Source of the DNA: Ceratodon purpureus
Taxonomy: Eukaryota > Streptophyta > Bryopsida > Pseudoditrichales > Ditrichaceae
Direction of reading: 5' to 3'
NCBI GenBank assembly: GCA_014871385.1
Contig: CM026426.1
Coordinates: 73,584,303 to 73,648,302, forward strand
DNA length: 64,000 nt
In this document: piece after piece, positions 1 to 12,000 of the stretch
Layout of the letters: each line of letters begins with the position of its first letter
Position numbering within the stretch: the stretch's first letter is position 1
Translations under genes and position numbers: made by a program
Notes under the pieces: model-generated
What the model saw: only the letters and a program-made list of their open reading frames with translations
Database searches by the model: none
What the model was told of the DNA's origin: nothing

Positions 1-1581
1 TTGTTGCATACGGGTCCCTATGAACCTAAAATGTTACAAATAGATGATCCCTAATTGCAGTCATGTAGTATGCGGGAAAAGCATATGCTTCCCCTCGAAC
101 TACTATGAAACCCCTCACGAACCCAAAAAATACCTGTCGTAGGATTTTTTGCACTTCCATGCGCTCCCATTTCCGGAAAAACCTACGTATGTTTCTGCGT
201 ACATCACCCTTTACTCTGTCATTAGATAATCATCCAAATATAATCTTCATACAAACAGTACAACATCGAACGTGATTGATTAATGACACTACTACAACCA
301 CTACTCATTGAAAGCGTCGAGTCTTTAATCAATTTCTGAGTCCTGTATGGACCCCCGTACATAATCCACTTCACCGACGTAGCAACAATACATATATGTA
401 TAGGGCCAACTCCCGCAATGACTTGTCAAACTTATACTTCCAGTAAAGATTCAGGCGTCCGAAACAATGGTCATTGACGACGTATTGACCAAATTTCCTC
501 AGATATATGAACTCCTCAGTCCCTCGTATCCATTGCTTCCCATGAAATAGATGAAACTGTAACAAAAATAAAAAAAACTCAATGCTTTACCGCCCACCAA
601 ATTGTAGAACTTTCATACTGCAACCTGACTCAAGTTAAAAAAAAAAAAGGAGGGAGAACTTGTTTGTGGGTGATGTGTGGGAGAAACAGAGTCTTATAAT
701 CACGGAGATGGCATAGAAACAGAAAACGATTGTGATAGATTGGTGAAGGGAATAGTACTGCTATACATCGCACTGACTGTAACGTGAATTGGACTGCAGG
801 TTTACTTGACCAAAGACTACTATGGTTAGGCGGACTCGGAAAGAGAAAAAAAGAGTAGGGAGCAAATGGAAAAAAGGGAACCTCTAGAGCACACTTCCAG
901 TTCCTTTAATCATCGTTGGAAAATTTATTTCTCGCACCCTATACTTTTAAATAGAGGTAACCGTGACGCCCGGTTTCTTCTATAATCACCCGGATTACGC
1001 TTCGTATCCATCCTTGCAAAAAAAAAAAAATTTAATATGTCGCATACTTCCCGTACTGTTGATAAGTTTCTGTAATTAAGTAGCACCTTCTAATCTCTAA
1101 ACCGGTCTGCGAGAAAACAAGAGAATTAAATCAATCATGGACGTCTCTAGGTAGACAATCAGAAGTTTGAATAGAAATCTGGGTATTTCACAACATAATA
1201 CTGGATAGATGATAGAACAGTCTCTCAATTTTTGAAACCAGAATAATGCTACCGATTCACCATTCTTGAATGCATCTACGCAGGGTGGACTGAATTTCCG
1301 AATGAAAATTCCCATTGATTGTACGGTAATTATTAATAACAGTCAATGTACGTAAACATTGGTAACCTTCCCCACATAACCCGAAAGAATTAGTTGACAT
1401 TACAGATTCCAATTTCCAACAGTGAGTCCTAGTTCGTTCGAACTGATCTACAACAAATAAACTGTATGAATTAAACTTCCTAAATCGCTGTTAAGGAGAA
1501 ACAATTCAAAGTATTGCTCTAAGAAGATGAAATTTATGCGTGCCTGTAATGTGAGTTGACAGCTAACGCACCGTCAGAAAT
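1..1581. other. A/T-rich left edge, no convincing gene
   Basis: This stretch contains homopolymer A runs (near 637 and 1019) and only short open frames. A 64-codon frame on the minus strand at 371-565 has a protein-like composition (motif FGQYVVNDHCFGRLNLYWK) and could be an exon remnant, but I do not recognise it. The 72-codon frame at 1097-1315 (minus) has nothing to support it. The sequence lies downstream of the transposase pseudogene that starts at 7123 and reads leftward, so it may be the 3' flank of that transposon. A motif resembling CACTA termini (cactactacaa near 285) was seen, but I could not pair it with a matching inverted end. Confidence 0.4.
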
Positions 1582-1946
1582 TCAATAGATTCCGTCCAAG
1601 ACATTGCCGACAGGTCCCTGTGTCTCTAAATCTCTTCCAACAGTGTCCCCAACATCCTCCTCTGACAGGTGATCTTCTGTGTGGTCGACATCGTTGTGTC
1701 CACCATCATCGTCTAACTCCTCGTGTGCCAGCACTTGCTCGACATCGAGTGGGTGTACCGGTAATAGCTCTTCGGATAAATTAGGGTATACCGCACCCCA
1801 TTGCATGCCGGCTGAGGTGGCTGCGTTGAATGCACCTGGGTAGTCAGTGGTTCATCCTCGGATTCCTCCATGTACCGACGAGAACGAGGTTCCATGTTCC
1901 GGACAATCCTCCACCCTGGAGCGTTAGGGCCGTCAATGAAGTAAAC
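1582..1946 (-). pseudogene. TNP2 exon 5: C-terminal tail
   Basis: After an acceptor at 1947 (tgtag/gtttac) the frame reads VYFIDGPNAPGWRIVRNMEP, which continues the DUF4216 consensus from HAKQ in exon 4. After about 50 residues the frame probably shifts near 1800 into an acidic tail (VLAHEELDDDGGHNDVDH and on) ending at 1582. The switch could be a frameshift or a missed intron. The acidic C-terminus is plausible for the family but not diagnostic. Confidence 0.5.
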
Positions 1947-2068
1947 CTACAGGCGACATTGCACACCTCTTAAAAAATCGAGCTCAAATATAAACGATGT
2001 ACACTGATCAGGCATCTTTACTTCCCCTCATCAATGCAGCTATCAAAGAGGCATTCACTGGAGCATAC

Positions 2069-2576
2069 CTGTTTAGCATGACTGGGCATCACGTAGGGCT
2101 CCACTGGTGGAAACTGCCTTGAATTGAATTTGACAGACCAGAAACCTTGTTCATCCTCTCGTATAGACGGAGATCCCTCGACGTTGGGTCTAATCCATGA
2201 GCATTTCACGCAAATGAATTTAATATGACCATACTCCACTTGGATTATGTCCTTGATAATACCAACGTACCTCAAGTCAGCTTCCACGGGGTTTAGGTCT
2301 CCTCGAGATGAGCGGCAGGTCTGTGTTGCGATGCATGCCACCCCAGAGTCAAATGTGACGTGACTACGACCTTGCTCATCGTCTACACAGAAGTGATTTC
2401 CATAAGCGTACATTGACATGTAGTGTTTCACGACACGGTCGGGAACTTTAGATAGGGCTACCAGAGCCATCCCAGGGGACTCTCCACGGTCAGCCATGTT
2501 TTGCACCTTATCCTCCAACCATCGTGAGAATAGAGTGAAACGACGCCGTCCTCTGCGCTCAAAAGTTGATCGGAGT
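2069..2576 (-). CDS. TNP2 exon 4: DUF4216 domain
   Basis: This minus-strand exon encodes the DUF4216 domain, the C-terminal module of many plant CACTA transposases. It reads RRGRRRFTLFSRWLEDKV, VKHYMSMYAYGNHFCVDD, then YVGIIKDIIQVEYGHIKF, a CVKCSWIRP turn, and PPVEPYVMPSHAKQ. I place the acceptor at 2577 (ctcag/a), which joins exon 3 in phase. The open frame itself extends upstream to 2638. The donor (aacag/gtatgc) is at 2068. No stop interrupts the exon. Confidence 0.72.
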
Positions 2577-2743
2577 CTGAGGTACTCGCTGGACCATAAA
2601 TACACGGCCAATTTAAAATCAAGTGGAACAGACATCACCTCGAATTAAAAATGAACTCAACGTCTCATAGAATGAGCATTTCTTTAGCGAGTGCCTACCC
2701 CATTTAACAATTGCGTGAATGAAAAGGAGCGTTTTTTATTTAC

Positions 2744-3645
2744 CTGTACAGTGCATCTGTAATTGATGTGTGCCTAATAATGTGGTCATGAACTTGAAGC
2801 AACTTGGCATCTGTCCATCTCTTCTCCACTGGACTCCCCTCCAGCACTTAAGAGTTGTCTCGTTCGTCCTCCTCCATGTCCCATATCAATCTCGCAGCAA
2901 CAGGATACAGTCTGAAGTGTTCGGTTACGAATCCCAGGGCTTCTTCAAAAACATACCTCATGGCAATGGAGCCTTCAGGCCTTGCTTTATTCCGGACTAA
3001 TGATTTTAAATGTCCTATGTAGCATTCTCCACAGTACATCCACCTGGCATGTACTGGACCACACCAATACAGTTCTCGAGGTATGTGAACTACAAGGTGG
3101 GGCATTGTATTCCAAAAAGCAGGCGGGAAGTGAATCTCTAAAAGAGATAGAGTCTTTGAAATGTATGTTTGAAGATTTTCTAACTCACTTACTTTAATGA
3201 TTTTGGCACAAAATCTTTTAAAGCAGTGCCCAAGCCTGATGATTGCTACCATCGGACCTTCAGGAAGAAGTCCCCGTACAGCAGCTGGTAGGATCTCCTG
3301 CAACAACACGTGCCAATCGTGTGTTTTCACAAACTGAAAACATTCCCTATCCAGGTTAACAAGCTTGTCGAAATTAGCACAGTGCCCGGTTGGTGTCCTA
3401 ACAGACTTTATGGTCTGCAGAAATTTTCTCTTCGCATCTCTTCGGAGAACGTAGGGTGCAGCAGGTTTACGCACGGCGAGTGTTAGTGTATCTTCCTGAA
3501 TGTGCTGCTCTAGCATAACCCCGGCTTGTTCCATGTCCTTCCGTACTGCTATTGTATCCGCATCTCCCAAGAGAAAGCTCATCGCAGTTTGGACCACGTT
3601 CTTTTCTATGTGCACAATATCTAAAGTATGCCTCACTGGAAGTTC
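2744..3645 (-). pseudogene. TNP2 exon 3: DUF4218 domain
   Basis: The exon encodes the DUF4218 domain that follows Transposase_21 in plant TNP2 proteins. Landmarks in order are ELPVRHTLDIVHIEKN, RKPAAPYVLRRDAKRKF, KTHDWHVLLQEILPAAVRG, LGHCFKRFCAKII, FPPAFWNTMPHLVVHI, GPVHARWMYCGECYIG and ALGFVTEHFRLYP. One in-frame TAA (2848-2850) follows MEEDERDNS. The frame then continues to VHDHIIRHTSITDALYR and a gtaaat donor at 2743. The plus-strand copy ends in the related VHDYVIRAIDIR. The role of DUF4218 in transposition is not established. Confidence 0.82.
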
Positions 3646-5392
3646 CTGAAACAGCAACGTAACAATAAAATCAGTATATTGGTATGATAGTAGGAAATGA
3701 AATCAAAGGTGGACAGACGTACAGTGCACCTCTGTAAAGGGTTACTGGAGATACAGTACTGTATTCGGTACCCAGTTCTGAGGAAGATAACCCACGAGAT
3801 TCTGAATACATGTCCATATATTAGTACAACCTTGAAGAAACGTTTAATGATTGCGAATACTCGATATGATAAGTTCCTCTACTGCGCTGCAGAAGCATTG
3901 AAACAACCATTTTGAAAGAAACAGACTTATTACGTATGGAGGACACGGTGACTGTATATGTACGGATTGAATAATGTGAAAGCTATATAATTGCACTTGA
4001 ATACTTCAGACAAATGGAAATGTCTAAATAAGAGAACATTCGCGATTCAGTGACGAATTCTGACCAAAGCTGTAGGGTACACTGTTCACAAATACCGAAC
4101 ACGTACATTACGAAACGATGCTCTCCCCTCCTTAGCTAATCTACAATATTCAGTTATAACGATGACCCACACACACGGCTGACATGTCTCATGCTACCAT
4201 AAACTTACACCACCATCAAGACAGCAACCACTCACCTCAGCGCATGCGAGATCGCCAATCCCACGCTGCAAGCGTGCACCGCAATAAACCTCTGTATTCT
4301 CCGTCCTAAAATAAAACCACCATGTACCACAAGGGGTCCAGAAGGTACGCACTTCAATTGAAACTGAATTCTAAGACTTTGGCCATGGCCATATTACTGG
4401 AGCACTCAATACCGATTTAAGGTATGCAAGTATAACGTCGCAAATACTAAGTATTTTCACACATATGATTTAAACTGCGTAGAGCAAATTGTTATTAAAT
4501 TTATTTACATACTCGGACTGTGCAAGAATGGAACGTTGACGACGGGTACTTCTGACTTAGATTATATCAGATGTTGTCAGGAAACATGCGGAGAGATCCA
4601 TTAATCTCACGAGTTCAACAGGCTTGCATCCACCCTTATCTAATTCCGTTTGGAACAAAATATAATGTGAAATTAGGTACTTGGTATTGATGCATTACGC
4701 GACAATCATTAGTTGTAAAGAGAAGTTACTATGTAACGCACGACTCCCTTCAGGTACGTAATGTTATAATTCTTTCACTTCCATTTACAGAACTGATAGG
4801 CTTAATTCACATTAATTATCAGGACATGAAACGTTTATCGCACGCCACTACTCAAATCATCTGAAATGAAGGAAGTCAAACATCCAAACAAAAGCACTGT
4901 TCTTTTACACATTCTCTAAACCTAACTACAATCGTCATACACTGAAAGTATACCACCAAGTTATGGAGATACATAGAAAATTAAATAAATACGGGACAGG
5001 ATAATGAGGAAGACTACGTTCCGAGAAAGAAAGGACGATGTTGGAAAATCACTTCAACGTATACTAACGAAAGTTCCACTGACTGTAACCATCCCGTTTC
5101 TCTCTCTCGCTACAACAAGTTAGCATATCGTGAAGAACGTTTCCTACTAATACATCGAGACGTTCTAGGTAATATGTAAACGTCAATTCCCGAGGTACAG
5201 TCGATGACGGGGAAAAGTCCCAGGCACATGTTCAAGCAAGGCAAGCAAAATTACAGAAGGGCTTTACCTCATACATGTAAACTTATTGTTCATTTGTACT
5301 CTGGAGATGCATGATAAGAAATTGTGTGAACAATTACATCATTGTGCCCTGATCACATATAAAATCACACTGGTAAGAGATGAACGACTAAC
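3646..5392 (-). other. Large intron of the minus-strand TNP2 gene
   Basis: About 1.75 kb without usable open frames separates LPYWK from ELPVRH. The donor is aag/gttagt at 5393/5392 and the acceptor is ctgtttcag/gaactt at 3646/3645. The plus-strand copy has an intron at the same protein position with the same acceptor context (about 46569-47496, roughly 930 bp), so this is a conserved intron and not an insertion. The small plus-strand frame at 3697-3915 looks like chance. Confidence 0.65.
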
Positions 5393-7123
5393 CTTCCAAT
5401 AAGGCAGCCTGAATAGGCATGACACTCTTTTTATCCCTGATTTTCGGACAAGATCGTTCTGAGCAGGAGTTCCTTCCTAGCGTAGCCACCTTAGACGTTC
5501 TTCACCCCATCTCAAAGCACTGCCTCCGGTGACGGATTCGGGAGCGAGCCTATGCTCTTCGGACCCAAAATTCTGTGCGTCAGACCTAATGTGGTGATCT
5601 TCCGGAAGAAAGCGTCTGCAGCAATCACTATAAACATTTTTGTGAAGTAATTTTGTTCTTCGAGACCGAAAGCCCTCTCGACACACCGGACAGCCGATAA
5701 ATCCTTTTGTGGTGCATCCCGCAAGCAATCCATAAGCAAGAAAGTCACCTATTGTCCATATGACCATCGCACGTAAAATAAAAGAGGAGGATTCCTTGTA
5801 CATCGTAGCATCCTTGCAGTAAATTCCGTATGTTCATAAGTCAAGGAGCTCGTCGATGAGAGGGGACATCCACTCGTCGAAGTGGTCAGAGGTTACCGAT
5901 TTAAGCCCAGGCATTAGCAATGCAAGCATTATAAGATACTTCTTTGTAGTAAACCAGGGCGCAATATTATAATTGAGCAGTAGTACAGGCCAGATTGAAT
6001 ATGTGTTTCTTTTATCTGAGGAAGGATTGATTCCATCAGCTAGAAGAGCAAAACGAACGCACCTATCGTCATAGGCAAATTCTGCAGCATACCGCTCGTT
6101 TATCCACTTCCATTGCTTAGAATGTGAAATCTGCTTCATGAGTCCGTCATCACTTTGCTGAAGCGCGTGCCACGTCATTGCAGCACCCTGGACTGGAGAT
6201 CGGAAGATACGTTTTAGTCTTGGCGTTACAGGAAAAGCCCTGAGAACCTTGTGCGGCACCATAGACTTGCCCGACCGCTTCTTCCTCGGAGCCCTGCACT
6301 TGGGACAGGACACTGCATCTTTCAAATCATTTCTATATAACCTACAGTTATTCGGACATATGTCATAGGATTTATAAGAGTGTCCCAATTTCTTCACACA
6401 TGCAGATGCTTGATGATAAGAAGAAGGGAGGGAGTTCGGTTTTGGAAGAACTGATTTGCTGAGAATTTAGAAGAGTTCGTCCATGTACACGTCAGTGCAG
6501 GAATGTAGCTTCCCTGAATTCAGTAACAGGTACGTGGTTCCCATACTGGACAGCTCTGACCCTTCAAATAGGGGAGTGGCGGCTGCTTCTTCCAATCCTT
6601 GTATGGAGGTCTCTGTTTCATCGTCCGAATCTCCCCAATCCAACTCTGAATCGTCTGAATTTGAGCTGTCGTGTCCTCGGCTAGGAGGAAAATCATCTTC
6701 CCCAATGGCCGAGTCTTGAGCTGCTAAGTCAGGTTCTACAGGATTTCCTCCAATAACTTCTTCGTCCGCATCAGTTTCTCCCCCTTCCTTTGCTGATTTA
6801 GATCCTGATGTTCCCTCTGAGCTGATTGCCACAGTATCACTCTGACTCACTCTTGCATCTTCACAATTAGGATCCAATTGCGGATCCCCCATTCCTTCTG
6901 GTCCAGCTTCGAACAACGGCATTTCCTCTTCTTCTTGTTGCTGATTTGCTTCCTCTGCAATCCTGTCTCCCAAATCATATGTCTCCGTTATCATTTCCAC
7001 AAGGTCGATGCCCTGGTCCAACCTCCGTTGCCTAACTCTGCGTATGCCGTCTCCCGCTCTCGCTCCATGGTACGAGTGGATGTGGGCGTCCCACTCAAGA
7101 TCTGATTCATGAGGTTCATATCC
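5393..7123 (-). pseudogene. TNP2 exon 2: acidic linker plus Transposase_21 core
   Basis: The exon begins after a splice acceptor (ttgacag then GYEPHESDLEWD) at 7123. About 200 residues follow that are rich in Asp, Glu and Ser, ending in TPLFEGSELSSMGTTYLLLN. The Transposase_21 core then starts with SYDICPNNCRLYRND, CPKCRAPRKK, a conserved WINERYAAEF stretch, and YNIAPWFTTKKYLIM. A second part reads RAMVIWTIGDFLAYGLLAG and GCPVCREGF, the family's typical zinc-binding segment. Stops at 6467, 5834 and 5477 all lie in the same frame. The 5834 stop fits a TGG to TGA change because a Trp is expected there. The exon ends at the GT donor at 5392 after LPYWK. The same region of the plus-strand copy (33351-33933 and 45491-46568) is clearly homologous. 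Confidence 0.8.
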
Positions 7124-7599
7124 CTGTCAACAAATAGATTCATTTTTCAGTATAGGTAGACGATAAGCATTCACTGAGCATAATCGGGTAGTAAGGATTA
7201 AGGAAATATTTCAGCACCGGAATTGTCAAAATCCATACCCATTGTTACTTCTGTTTATATGTTTCGTATATCCCCAAACATGGCTTCTTCTCGCATTTAG
7301 ACAAGATTAACAGATTGAAGATACATAACGTGAACAGACATACGAGACCCCACTGAAGCATACGGCTCTCACCGGTAATCCATACATTCAGTCATCTGTT
7401 TTGTGGCTTCTGAATTCTGACGTAGTATACCCACCTGTGGTTGTTATATTGTTGGGCTAAGTGTGAAGACTGTTAGTGTGGTTTCAACAGAAAGCTAGCT
7501 TCAAACTGCAACTTAGAAGCTATTTCTTATATAAACAATTCTATGTCACACAATTCCCTAGAAAACACTCGACCACGTGAAGATGTTTCTCTAGGTGGT
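7124..7599. other. Intron or 5' flank of TNP2 up to the gypsy insertion
   Basis: No gene is seen. On the minus strand this is the sequence upstream of the exon 2 acceptor, so it should be intron or promoter. Bases 7595-7599 (gtggt) abut the LTR start and nearly match the five bases after the element's right end (gcggt, 18292-18296), consistent with a 5-bp target duplication carrying one later change. Confidence 0.5.
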
Positions 7600-8023
7600 T
7601 GTTAACCGGAGATTCATTCATCTCCCCCTCCCTTAGTCCTTAGCAGTTTTTCATAGTTCTCCATCCCTGGCTTCGACAGTCATCCAGTCGGCTGGATGAA
7701 CTCTATCACAGCCGACTTGGATGAACTCTGTTGTAGCCAACTGGATGATTTCTGCTGGACTCTTAAGGCAGGTTTTAGGGTTTCTGAGATCATTCCTCAC
7801 TAGTGCACTCAGAGTTAGGAGAGATTGAGGAGACTTTATGAGCTACTGTACCATGATTTTGGGGCAGATTTGACCCTCTTTATACAGTTTTGACTCACTT
7901 TTCCACTTCTTTTTAGTGTTTCCAGCATTGTATGAGTGTTTCAGCACCATTGCTAGTTGGGTTTGTGTAGGGTTTTGATGGGTTGTGAAGGTTAGGGTTT
8001 TATGGGAAATCCTCCCTTTACCA
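7600..8023 (+). repeat. 5' LTR of gypsy element 1
   Basis: The LTR is 424 bp, begins TGTTAACCGGAGATTC and ends CCTCCCTTTACCA. It shares beginning, end and most of its length with the LTRs of element 2 (33934-34365 and 45034-45490). The U3 part carries diverged copies of a repeat containing GCCGACTTGGATGAACTCTG and a one-mismatch version of a 20-bp palindrome (7680-7699). A TTAGGGTTT-type string sits close to the 3' end. Confidence 0.88.
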
Positions 8024-8024
8024 T

Positions 8025-8037
8025 TGGCGACCATGCT
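8025..8037 (+). promoter_or_regulatory. Candidate primer-binding site, element 1
   Basis: TGGCGACCATGCT starts two bases after the LTR end. It is identical in position and sequence to the site after the 5' LTR of element 2 (34367-34379), as expected for a tRNA primer site. It is not the common initiator-Met form, and I could not name the tRNA. Confidence 0.6.
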
Positions 8038-9062
8038 CTAGTTCGTTCCATGTGAATCTCCTGCTGTTTGGGGGCTGTCCACACACTAGAAGGGTTAGAA
8101 AGTACACTCATTAGGGCTGCAGGGGTGCAGTAGGAGCTGTTACGACCTACTAGTCGTGCTGATTGTTGTTAACTCTCAGTTCACAGGCTGCACAGTTTTG
8201 ATTGGGTGTTGGGAGTCACTGCAAGTGTCGGCATTGGGGGCAGGCTGCATCTTCAGCACTGGCAGAGTCTTTGGTGTTTCACTCGACATCACTGGGGCAG
8301 CAGACAGAGGACAACGGTACTCAGGTGTTTCCAAGGCGGAGGCACTGGTGCAGTTACAGAGGCAGACCAGCACACGTTCAGAGAAGCAGTGACAGCAGAG
8401 CGGATCTGTTGCAGACTGGAGGGCGTAGGTGCTGCGATGTTTTTTTTTTGAGGTAGAATTTTCATCACCCACCACAGTGAACTGAGGGCAGTTCACAGAT
8501 CGAAAAAGGGGATACAGGCTGATCTGCAACCTCATCACGGGAGAGGAGGTGAAGGTAAGTCACTGTAACCCTAGTATTTTGGATTCAAAATTACAGATCC
8601 AGAAAAACTGCTGTTAAAGAATTTGAATTTTGAATTTGGGTATATCGATTGGCACCTCAGTCAGCCTTGCGGATCTCAAAGTTGGGACCTGGACAGACTG
8701 TAGGATAGTGTGGAGTACTTGAGTCTGCAATTGAATTGTGTTTTCGGTAAAACTGTAGGGGACAGTTAACCACAAGATTAAAAATCTGTAGGAGTTAATA
8801 CACTGCGAGAAAGGGGATAGCAAACAGCTGGGAAATATACCTCAGAAAATGCTCAGTAAAAATTTTCATTAAGGAAAAAGATGGTACTACTAATCGGGCC
8901 ACACAGCTAGGGGGCTGCGGTCTGTGAGTGTTGTATTGACAGGAAGACTCAGGACAGTGAACAGTCGACTGACTGTGAAGGGAGAAGTGAAATCAGCCAA
9001 AAGCAGAGGCAAGAAGCACCATACAGGCAGCAGAACAACTCAACAGTCAACAACCAACATCC
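8038..9062 (+). other. Leader of gypsy element 1
   Basis: About 1 kb of untranslated leader lies between the primer site and gag. It contains many short frames on both strands but none conserved with the leader of element 2. It carries two copies of a polypurine-like string, CGAAAAAGGGGATA at 8501-8514 and a variant near 8806-8819. Copies occur at similar spacing in the leader of element 2. Packaging or dimerisation signals would be expected here, but none can be assigned. Confidence 0.5.
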
Positions 9063-12000
9063 ATGGAGGAGGGGGACCAAAATGACCTGCGAGCAGAAAG
9101 GCAGGCCAGAGAACGATTCAGACGCTACATGCAACGGGATGAACGGGCGACAGAGCCAACTTTAGCGGAAGGACATGGCCGACTTAGCTCGCAGGGCAGT
9201 GCGGCTAAGCAGGTAGGAGAGCTCATTGACATGGAGGTGGAAAATGACCTGTCATCATCAGATGGGAGAACCAGAGAGAGCAGATTTGGAGGGGAGACGC
9301 AGTTCGAAAAAGGGGATAGGCTGAGCCGCCAGCCTAACCCAACTAGCACACCCTGGAAGTATCAAGATATGAAGAGGACATCATCATTCAGGAGGGATTT
9401 TTCCACTGCTGCAGATGATTACAACACCTTCAGAGAAGAACGCAGACAAACGCAGGAGGTCTTCGTAGAACCAATCCAGTGGCCCAGTACAGTCACTGGC
9501 AGAGCCGACGTGGGCACAGAGCCAACTCGGGGGCGCAGCCGACCAGTTTCTCTTGTACATCTGCCACAAACTCCAGAAACTTTACCTGCTGCTTTTCAGA
9601 GTTTGAAGCAGAAGCTGGAAGAGACCAAGAGTCGGTCAATCCAGGAACAGGGATTGGCAAATCCCACAGAAGGTGGACCCAGCAGGAATGTCCATTTTTT
9701 GGACGAATTCAGACTCCGGGCTGAGTGAGAGCAAGAAGAGGAGGACAGGCGGGCTGTGGAAGCATTCAAAGCAGACTTACAAGCTAGAAGAGAGAGGGCC
9801 AAACAGTATTCTACGACCCACACTCACAGCAGGCCTGATCCAGGTAAATACCTCCAGCAATTGGAAGCTTTACAGCAGGCGGCACCCTCGGGCGAGGCGT
9901 CGTTACATCACTGGCATACTCAGCCACAGTGGCCGCCAGAACCGTCTCAGGCTGCATGGGAGCTTGAGTTCAACCGACGGGTTCAGGAGACAGCTCAGAG
10001 GTTGGCCACCCAGCAGTTAGCGGCACAGCAAAGAGAGCAACAAAGGGTGGAAAGTGAAAGGCAAGAGCTAGCACAGCTGCACGATCTATGGGAGGAACAG
10101 AGACGGGAGCGCGAACAGGAACAGACTGAGGAGATCCCAGTCAGGACTCCCTACTTCACCAACCCAACTCCGGAGGTGCTAGGGGATAGAAAGATACCTG
10201 GACCCCTTCCAACTACAGCTCCCTCGGCAGCCGATCGACCGCTTGCTTATGTGGATCACCTTACAGGTGATACCTATCACTCTGCCCAGCCGACTCAGCC
10301 CACAGACATTCCTGTCAGAATAGCAGAGCCCACTTTTGGGGAATCCGTCCCTGAAGTGATTTATGGGGGCAGGCCTACAGTTCACACTTCATCCTCTGCC
10401 CCAATAGGCTACAGCCCAGCTGCTGACCCCGGAGGCCCTCACAGTGCTGCACCTACTCCACACCCTCCGAGGCATCCCACAGTGACATCAGTAGTGCGAC
10501 CTCCTGCTGTACCCACAGCCCGCACCACCGATTTCACCTCTACGCCTCCTCGACCCCCTGTCAGTACTCAACGGAAGCAGTTGCCGTACAGAGCCTACAA
10601 AGAAGGTAGTGATTCAGATGCCCATCTCCGCTACTTTGATAAATGTGCCTGGTTCAATGGGGAAACTGATGAACAAGTGATTATCACACTGTTCGGGACG
10701 ACTCTTGTGGATAAAGCCCAGAGATGGTTTGATGATTGGCTGGATCACCATCTTTACTGCACGTGGGAAGAGGCTAAGGAAGCTTTCAAACTGCGATATC
10801 GAGAGCAGGATTCAGATGAGCAGGTCTACATGACTCTCAGAACCTTCAAACAGGGTGAGGGAGAGAAGGTACAAGACTACTACGAACATTTTATGAAGTT
10901 GATCAAGTGCCTGCAGACAGAAGTGGGAGAAGGGTTCAAGCTTACATATTTCAGGGCAGGTCTGCTTGATTACTTGAAGGTGACTACCAGTGGGTCTACA
11001 GCAAACACCCTTACCGAACTGAAGGAGCTGGCTAGGCGTTGTGAGACTAATTGTACTGATGCTTCGGGGAAGAAGTTATACTTTCAGGCCAAGAGGACAG
11101 AGCCGACTAATAGTCGGGCTAGTACTGCAAATGCCCAGGCAGATCAGGTAGAGACAGTCAACCGCAGGTTTTGCACGGTATGCAAGAAATTTGGGCATGA
11201 AGACAAATACTGCTTCGTGAACCCAGATAACCCAAACAACAGGCTACCCAGGGCGGAGGGGAAGCCGACTGTAGGAGTTCACGAAGTATCTGCTACACAA
11301 CAGACCAGTGGCTCAGGAAGACAGTTCAACAGCCGACCTGGAGGATATCAAAACAGCGGAGCTGGCAGGATTGATGGGTGCTTCTTGTGTTTAGGCACTG
11401 ACCATCAGATGCGTAATTGTCATTTACGTTTAAAGTTTCAGCAAATGTTGGCTGCTGAAAAGCTCGGAACTAACTCTGTTGGTGTCAACAGTGTGGAGTT
11501 GCAGGAGTTGGATAATCCTGAAGTGGCCACTATACTAACCAGGGCGGCTAGGGTGCGAGCCGGACTTCCACTGGAAGATAAGGAACTGAAAGAACCAGAA
11601 CCACAACTGCCCAAGACTCAGGCAGACTGGGAGAAGGAGGAACGGCTCCGAAAGGAATTCATTGCTTTAACTGAGGAGATTAATCGGGAGAATGAGTTGG
11701 CACAGCAAAAGGAAGAGGAGCTTCAAAAAGCAAACGTGGACAACTCTACATCCACAGTTACAGACGGACCAGTACTAGATAGTGACTGGGCAGGGTTTCC
11801 TGATGCGGATTGCTTACAGGAGACACCCAAGCTGGTGCCGACTGGGGCTTCGACAGAGCCGACTACTCCTCAGCCTTCAACAGCCGTTAAGACTGTGAGC
11901 AGACAGATTTTACAGACACCTATTACTGTGTCTTTGGGGGAACTGCTCGAAGTGGCCCCCAACCTTACTGAGTATGTCAGAGCGAAAGTATTTCCCAATA

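Larger units (their letters stand above)
1582..7123 (-). pseudogene. CACTA TNP2-type transposase, decayed, exons 2-5
   Basis: This is a minus-strand gene encoding a plant En/Spm (CACTA) transposase of the Transposase_21 family, which would act in the nucleus on transposon ends. Reading leftward, it has an acidic N-terminal linker, the Transposase_21 core, DUF4218 and DUF4216. The pieces join at consistent GT-AG sites: 7123-5393, 3645-2744, 2576-2069 and 1946-about 1582. Across the large intron the frame joins as LPYWK then ELPVRHTLDIVHIEKN, which matches the family's usual unbroken motif. The joined frame carries in-frame stops at 6467-6469 (TAA), 5834-5836 (TGA), 5477-5479 (TAG) and 2848-2850 (TAA), so it is a pseudogene unless these are assembly errors. 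The first exon, with the Cys-rich N-terminal domain seen in the plus-strand copy at 32940, is missing next to it. Gypsy element 1 lies immediately upstream and may have displaced it. Confidence 0.82.

Noticed and set aside
8156-8538. Several overlapping open frames in the leader of element 1
   Set aside because: They overlap on both strands, are not conserved in the leader of element 2, and have no recognisable domain.
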